This document shows, piece after piece, positions 60,997 through 64,000 of a DNA stretch of 64,000 nt. Positions within the stretch are counted from its first letter, which is position 1. Each line of letters starts with the position of its first letter. The DNA is from Haloglomus halophilum (GTDB lineage: Archaea; Halobacteriota; Halobacteria; Halobacteriales; Haloarculaceae), in contig NZ_CP101166.1 of assembly GCF_024298885.1 (NCBI RefSeq), forward strand, positions 1,240,001-1,304,000, read 5' to 3'. The notes under the pieces are model-generated. The model did not search any database. It had not been told where the DNA came from and was given only the letters and a program-made list of their open reading frames with translations. The position numbers and the translations under genes are program-made.

Positions 60997-62181
60997 TCAT
61001 AGGAAGCAGGTCTCGTCACCTCGGTAGGTCGGCACGGTCTCGACAACCTCGTCCCCGCGGACGAGGTGGAGCCCGCGGAACGACCGGCAGAGCTCGCCGG
61101 CCTTCGCGTGGCGCATCACGACGGGGTCGCCGTAGTCCAGCTCCACGGGCCCGTCGTAGCGGACGGGCGTCTGGACCTCGCCGGCACCCTCCTCGTCGAG
61201 CAACTCGGCGCCCGCGGGGAGTTCGGGCGCGGGCGTCTTGTCCTCGCCCGGCGGCCCGCTGGCGACGTAGCCGCCGCCGCGACAGGTGTAGATAGAGGGG
61301 TCGGGCTCCCGCGTCACCTCGATGGCGTAGCCCGCGGCCGGGTCGTGCTGGAAGCGGTCGTACCAGTCGAACAGCCGGGGGGCGTAGAAGCCGCTCCCGA
61401 CGGTGACCTCCGTCACCCACGGGTCGGCGACGGTGAACTCGACGCTCCCCGTGCCGCCGCCGTTGACCAGGTGGATGCCGTACTCGTCGTCGAGCGCGCG
61501 GGCCACGTCCTGCCGGCGCTTGCGGAGGATGGGCTTCGAGCGCTCCTTCAGCCGCCGGATGACGGCGTTCAGCGCCGCCGAGTTCGACGGGTCCCGGTCC
61601 GGAAGGCCCGCGATCTGCGCGTCGTAGCCCATGATGCCCGCCAGGTCGACGCCCTCGGCCGCGTCGATGGTCGCCGCGAGGTCGAGCGCCGTCTCGGGCG
61701 AACGCACGCCGGAGCGCTTCACCCCGAACCACTGGGTGAGGTGCTCGGTCGACATGTCCACGTCGATGCACAGGTCGAACTCGATGCCGGCGTCACGTGC
61801 GGCGGCCGCCGCGCGTGTGACGTGCTCGTCGCAGTCGACCATCAGCGTCACGTCCGCACCCGCCGCCACTGCGTCGGCCGCGGGGTCCAGTTCCGCCCGG
61901 TCGAGGACGGGGTAGGCCACCAGCAGGTCGTCGAAGCCGTGCTCGTAGAGGTGCGCGGCCTCGCGCCCGGTGTAGCACATCAGCCCGCGGATGCCGGCCG
62001 CGTCGGTCACGCGGTCCAGGACCGCGCGACACCGCACGGACTTCGAGGCGACCCGGACACGGGTCCCGGCAGCCCGGTTCTGCACCGTCTCGATGTTCGC
62101 CTCCAGCGCGTCGAGGTCGACGAACGCCGCCGGGAGCGGGACGTCCGCCAGCGCCGTCCGGTACGCGTCGTACGTCTGCAC
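60997..62181 (-). CDS. PLP-dependent amino-acid deaminase/aldolase (D-threonine aldolase-like)
   Basis: 394 residues from a GTG (VQTYDAYRTALADVPLPAAFVDLDALEANI). Fold type III alanine-racemase N-terminal barrel with the PLP-binding Lys in RVASKSVRC, LMCYTGREAAHLYEHGF, VMVD-type strand (LMVDCDEHV), LVNGGGTGS for phosphate binding, and a C-terminal D-Ser-dehydratase-like domain with late Cys (ELCRSFRG). Likely cleaves or deaminates a beta-hydroxy D-amino acid. Forms a two-gene cassette with the FAD oxidase. Confidence 0.85.
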   Translation of the reverse strand: MQTYDAYRTALADVPLPAAFVDLDALEANIETVQNRAAGTRVRVASKSVRCRAVLDRVTDAAGIRGLMCYTGREAAHLYEHGFDDLLVAYPVLDRAELDPAADAVAAGADVTLMVDCDEHVTRAAAAARDAGIEFDLCIDVDMSTEHLTQWFGVKRSGVRSPETALDLAATIDAAEGVDLAGIMGYDAQIAGLPDRDPSNSAALNAVIRRLKERSKPILRKRRQDVARALDDEYGIHLVNGGGTGSVEFTVADPWVTEVTVGSGFYAPRLFDWYDRFQHDPAAGYAIEVTREPDPSIYTCRGGGYVASGPPGEDKTPAPELPAGAELLDEEGAGEVQTPVRYDGPVELDYGDPVVMRHAKAGELCRSFRGLHLVRGDEVVETVPTYRGDETCFL

Positions 62182-62331
62182 GTCCCGTCGGTTGGTACCG
62201 GACCCCCTACTGGTTTCCCCCACAATGAACGGGCCGTCAAGTGTGACGCACCGCCCAGGCGTGGGGGCCGCCACGCGAGGGCTGCCGGGACCGGGAAGGC
62301 TTAGTGTGCAAGGGCAATGGTACCAGATAGC

Positions 62332-62517
62332 ATGGATATCGACACGGAGGTCGGGGAGTCAGCGGTCAGCGTGTACGTCGACGGGACCCTGGCAGGGACG
62401 CTGGACCGGGAGTGGTGGCAGGACTGGAGCAGCCGCATCGACAACGAACCCGAGGAGTGCCTGGCCTCCTGTCTCTCCTCGGCGGACGACGACCTGGGGC
62501 GCGCACTGGAGTCCTGA
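62332..62517 (+). CDS. 61-residue acidic protein, function unknown
   Basis: MDIDTEVGESAVSVYVDGTL then LAGTLDREWWQDWSSRIDNEPEECLASCLSSADD: strands followed by one helix with a Trp pair and two Cys. GCTTAGTG about 26-32 bases upstream is a weak TATA candidate supporting the ATG at 62332. No family is known to me. Codon use suits a real gene. Confidence 0.5.
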   Translation: MDIDTEVGESAVSVYVDGTLAGTLDREWWQDWSSRIDNEPEECLASCLSSADDDLGRALES

Positions 62518-62574
62518 CGCGGCGACGGTTCGACTCCGTCAGCTACGAGTGACGGGCGGCCCCACCGCGAACCG

Positions 62575-62799
62575 ATGTCCGCCACCGCCCTCCGCCTGCA
62601 GCTGTTCGGTATCGCACTCGTCCTCTACGGCGGCTTCTACGACCTCCAGCACGCCGTCCTCGGGTACAACGACCCCGGCGGCGACGCGAGTCTCGGCGCC
62701 TACGTCGTCACGGCCGGGATGTTGCTGGTGTTCGTCGGGCTGGTCGCACCTGCGCTCCGGGCAAGCGACGGCGGAGACGCCCAATCCCGTGGCGAATAG
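62575..62799 (+). CDS. 74-residue membrane protein
   Basis: Two membrane helices: LFGIALVLYGGFYDLQHAVL and GAYVVTAGMLLVFVGLVAPAL, joined by YNDPGGDASL and ending in a polar tail. Small two-helix proteins of this type are frequent and uncharacterised in haloarchaea. It follows the 61-residue gene on the same strand after 57 bases. Confidence 0.6.
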   Translation: MSATALRLQLFGIALVLYGGFYDLQHAVLGYNDPGGDASLGAYVVTAGMLLVFVGLVAPALRASDGGDAQSRGE

Positions 62800-62827
62800 C
62801 CCAGACACCGTCCGAGCATCGCCCACA

Positions 62828-62847
62828 AGTATCTAAATTCAGATACT
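62828..62847. promoter_or_regulatory. perfect inverted repeat upstream of the second HhH/MutS-like gene
   Basis: AGTATCT at 62828-62834 and AGATACT at 62841-62847 are exact inverted copies with the spacer AAATTC, in the AT-rich gap 106-125 bases before the ATG at 62953. An operator or a terminator hairpin for the preceding gene; the AT-rich content does not favour a strong terminator. Confidence 0.35.
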
Positions 62848-62952
62848 ATCAGACTACACCTCGACTTCCGGCATAATTCGCTGTTCCCATCGGATAGCCG
62901 GGAGCGGTCGGACCCGCTACCGTTTTGGGCCGTCCACTCCCCACGACGCCCA

Positions 62953-64000
62953 ATGGACGTACGCGAGGTGCCGGGCGTCGGCGAGAAGACCGCCGACCGC
63001 CTCGCCGAGCTGGACGACCCGGAGGCCGCCCTCGAAGCGGGCGACGTGGCCGCCATCGCCCGCGCGCCGGGCATCAGCGACGGCCGTGCCGCCCGCATCG
63101 CCCGCGCAGCCATCCGCCATCGCCACGGCGACGACGGCGACTTCCTCGCGACCGACCGCGCCCGGGAGCTGTACCGCGACGCGCTCGACCTGCTGCAGGA
63201 CCGGGCCGTCACCGACTACGCCGCCCGCCGGCTGGAGACGCTGTACCCGTCGGCCAGCGAGTCCCGCATCGCCGAAGCGCGGGAGTTCACCGAGCGCGCG
63301 ATGGCTCGCGACCCGGAACCGGAGGTGCTGGAGGCGCTGGCGGGTGTCGAACCGCTCGAACAGCCCGGCGACGTGCGGGTCCGGGACCGCTGTCTCGCGA
63401 CGAGCGACGCCGAGACCTACTCGGCCGCACGCGACGCCATCCCGGAGCTGAGCGTCGAACTCGTCGACGATGCCCGCGCCATCGCCGAACTCGCGCGGGG
63501 CTACTCGACGGTCGTCGTGCTGGACGAGCAGTTCGCCGGGGTCGAGGTGGAGGGCGACGTGCGGGTCGAGCCGCGGGCGCTGGATGACCCGGCGAGCATC
63601 GTCCCCGAGCGGACGCTGGCGTTCTTCGCGCGCAACCGCGGCCCGCTCCGGGCCGCCGCCGCCGTCGCCCGGGCGGCCGACCTCGACGCGCCGCTGGACC
63701 CGGACGGCCTCGACGACGCGCTCGCCCAACTCAACGAGGACGGCACCGTCGCCGGCGACGAGCGACTCCGGAAGCTGACCGACGCCGTCGACGACCTCGA
63801 CGCCGCCGTCTCGATGGCCGAGAGCGTCGCCAACGACCGGTTGCGGGAGGCCATCGAGGACCAGGACGTGACCGTCGAGGGCGCGGACCTGCTCTCGCTC
63901 GTCGAGCGCGGCGCGGGCGTGGACTCGCTGCTGGAGCGTGAACTGGCCGACGAGTACGCCGCGGCCGTCGACGCCGCCCGCGACCACCTCGTCGACGCAC
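62953..64000 (+). CDS. second HhH/MutS-like protein, 3' end outside window
   Basis: At least 349 residues, open to the last base. It starts with helix-hairpin-helix repeats (VPGVGEKTADRLAELDDPEAA and APGISDGRAARIARAAIRH), then a charged helical region (LYRDALDLLQDRAV, SESRIAEAREFTERAMA) and a VVVLDEQFAGVEVEG-type alpha/beta segment, ending in more coiled coil. The order matches the MutS-like gene at 51791-53572 up to the ATPase, which would lie beyond the window. The assignment to that family is by analogy. Confidence 0.7.
   Translation, partial: MDVREVPGVGEKTADRLAELDDPEAALEAGDVAAIARAPGISDGRAARIARAAIRHRHGDDGDFLATDRARELYRDALDLLQDRAVTDYAARRLETLYPSASESRIAEAREFTERAMARDPEPEVLEALAGVEPLEQPGDVRVRDRCLATSDAETYSAARDAIPELSVELVDDARAIAELARGYSTVVVLDEQFAGVEVEGDVRVEPRALDDPASIVPERTLAFFARNRGPLRAAAAVARAADLDAPLDPDGLDDALAQLNEDGTVAGDERLRKLTDAVDDLDAAVSMAESVANDRLREAIEDQDVTVEGADLLSLVERGAGVDSLLERELADEYAAAVDAARDHLVDA

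Overview
This 64 kb window comes from a haloarchaeon (class Halobacteria). The evidence is the high G+C content, the very acidic proteome, the many leaderless genes with a TATA element about 25 bases before the start codon, and marker genes such as CDP-archaeol synthase, Taw2, NMD3, archaeal RtcB, EndoMS/NucS and a protein with a PGF-CTERM tail. I cannot name a genus. Most of the window is compact housekeeping DNA in short operons. Accessory traits are concentrated at 18-23.5 kb, 29.5-30.2 kb, 36-37.5 kb, 40.7-45.5 kb and 53.6-54.4 kb.

Layout. 0-6 kb: end of an alpha/beta hydrolase, a CoA-type Nudix hydrolase, a secreted Gly/Val-repeat protein, and an NMD3-taw2 pair with an ATGA overlap. 6-11 kb: KatG, proline dehydrogenase, a Tat-type lipoprotein and CDP-archaeol synthase. 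11.5-14.2 kb: tetrapyrrole operon hemC-cobA-hemD. 14.5-18 kb: a small membrane protein, an acetyl-CoA hydrolase/transferase family enzyme and a GT-C glycosyltransferase. 18-23.5 kb: a defence cluster with a VapBC-type pair, a 1381-residue type IIG restriction-modification protein whose target-recognition half lies in markedly AT-rich DNA, and a HicA-type toxin behind a 22-codon mini-ORF. 23.5-29.5 kb: Nfu iron-sulfur scaffold, conserved haloarchaeal proteins, a first MhqO-like dioxygenase, a zinc-finger membrane protein, an iron-type alcohol dehydrogenase and a GIDE-like membrane protein.

29.5-37.5 kb: a non-coding repeat locus, RtcB RNA ligase, a 7TM-PAS histidine kinase, a 59-residue zinc ribbon, a quinol-type nitric oxide reductase, an intron-containing tRNA(CAU) and an isolated IS630-type helix-turn-helix gene. 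37.5-45.5 kb: a PGF-CTERM surface protein, small proteins, a Bat/HTH-10 regulator, and a nosD-nosF-nosY-nosL operon in which NosD carries a NosL-like N-terminal domain. No nosZ is present in the window. 45.9-51.7 kb: a flavin-type oxidoreductase, a winged-helix/zinc-ribbon regulator, an mhqO-mhqD-like operon divergent from a predicted PD-(D/E)XK nuclease, and further small genes. 51.8-64 kb: a MutS-like ATPase, a second copy of the repeat locus, EndoMS/NucS, DUF6735-type and SDR genes, GlpQ-like phosphodiesterase, HEAT-repeat protein, an FAD lactone-oxidase/PLP-aldolase cassette, and the beginning of a second HhH/MutS-like gene that runs off the window.

Functional themes: tetrapyrrole synthesis; nitrogen-oxide respiration (NO reductase and N2O-reductase maturation genes); RNA maturation (intron tRNA, RtcB, Taw2); mismatch handling (EndoMS and two MutS-like proteins); quinone or oxidative detoxification (KatG, two MhqO, MhqD); and a small defence island. 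The points most worth follow-up are the mosaic restriction enzyme, the stand-alone predicted nuclease, the NosL-NosD fusion without nosZ, the paired repeat loci, and a possible TnpB-element right-end remnant upstream of hemC.
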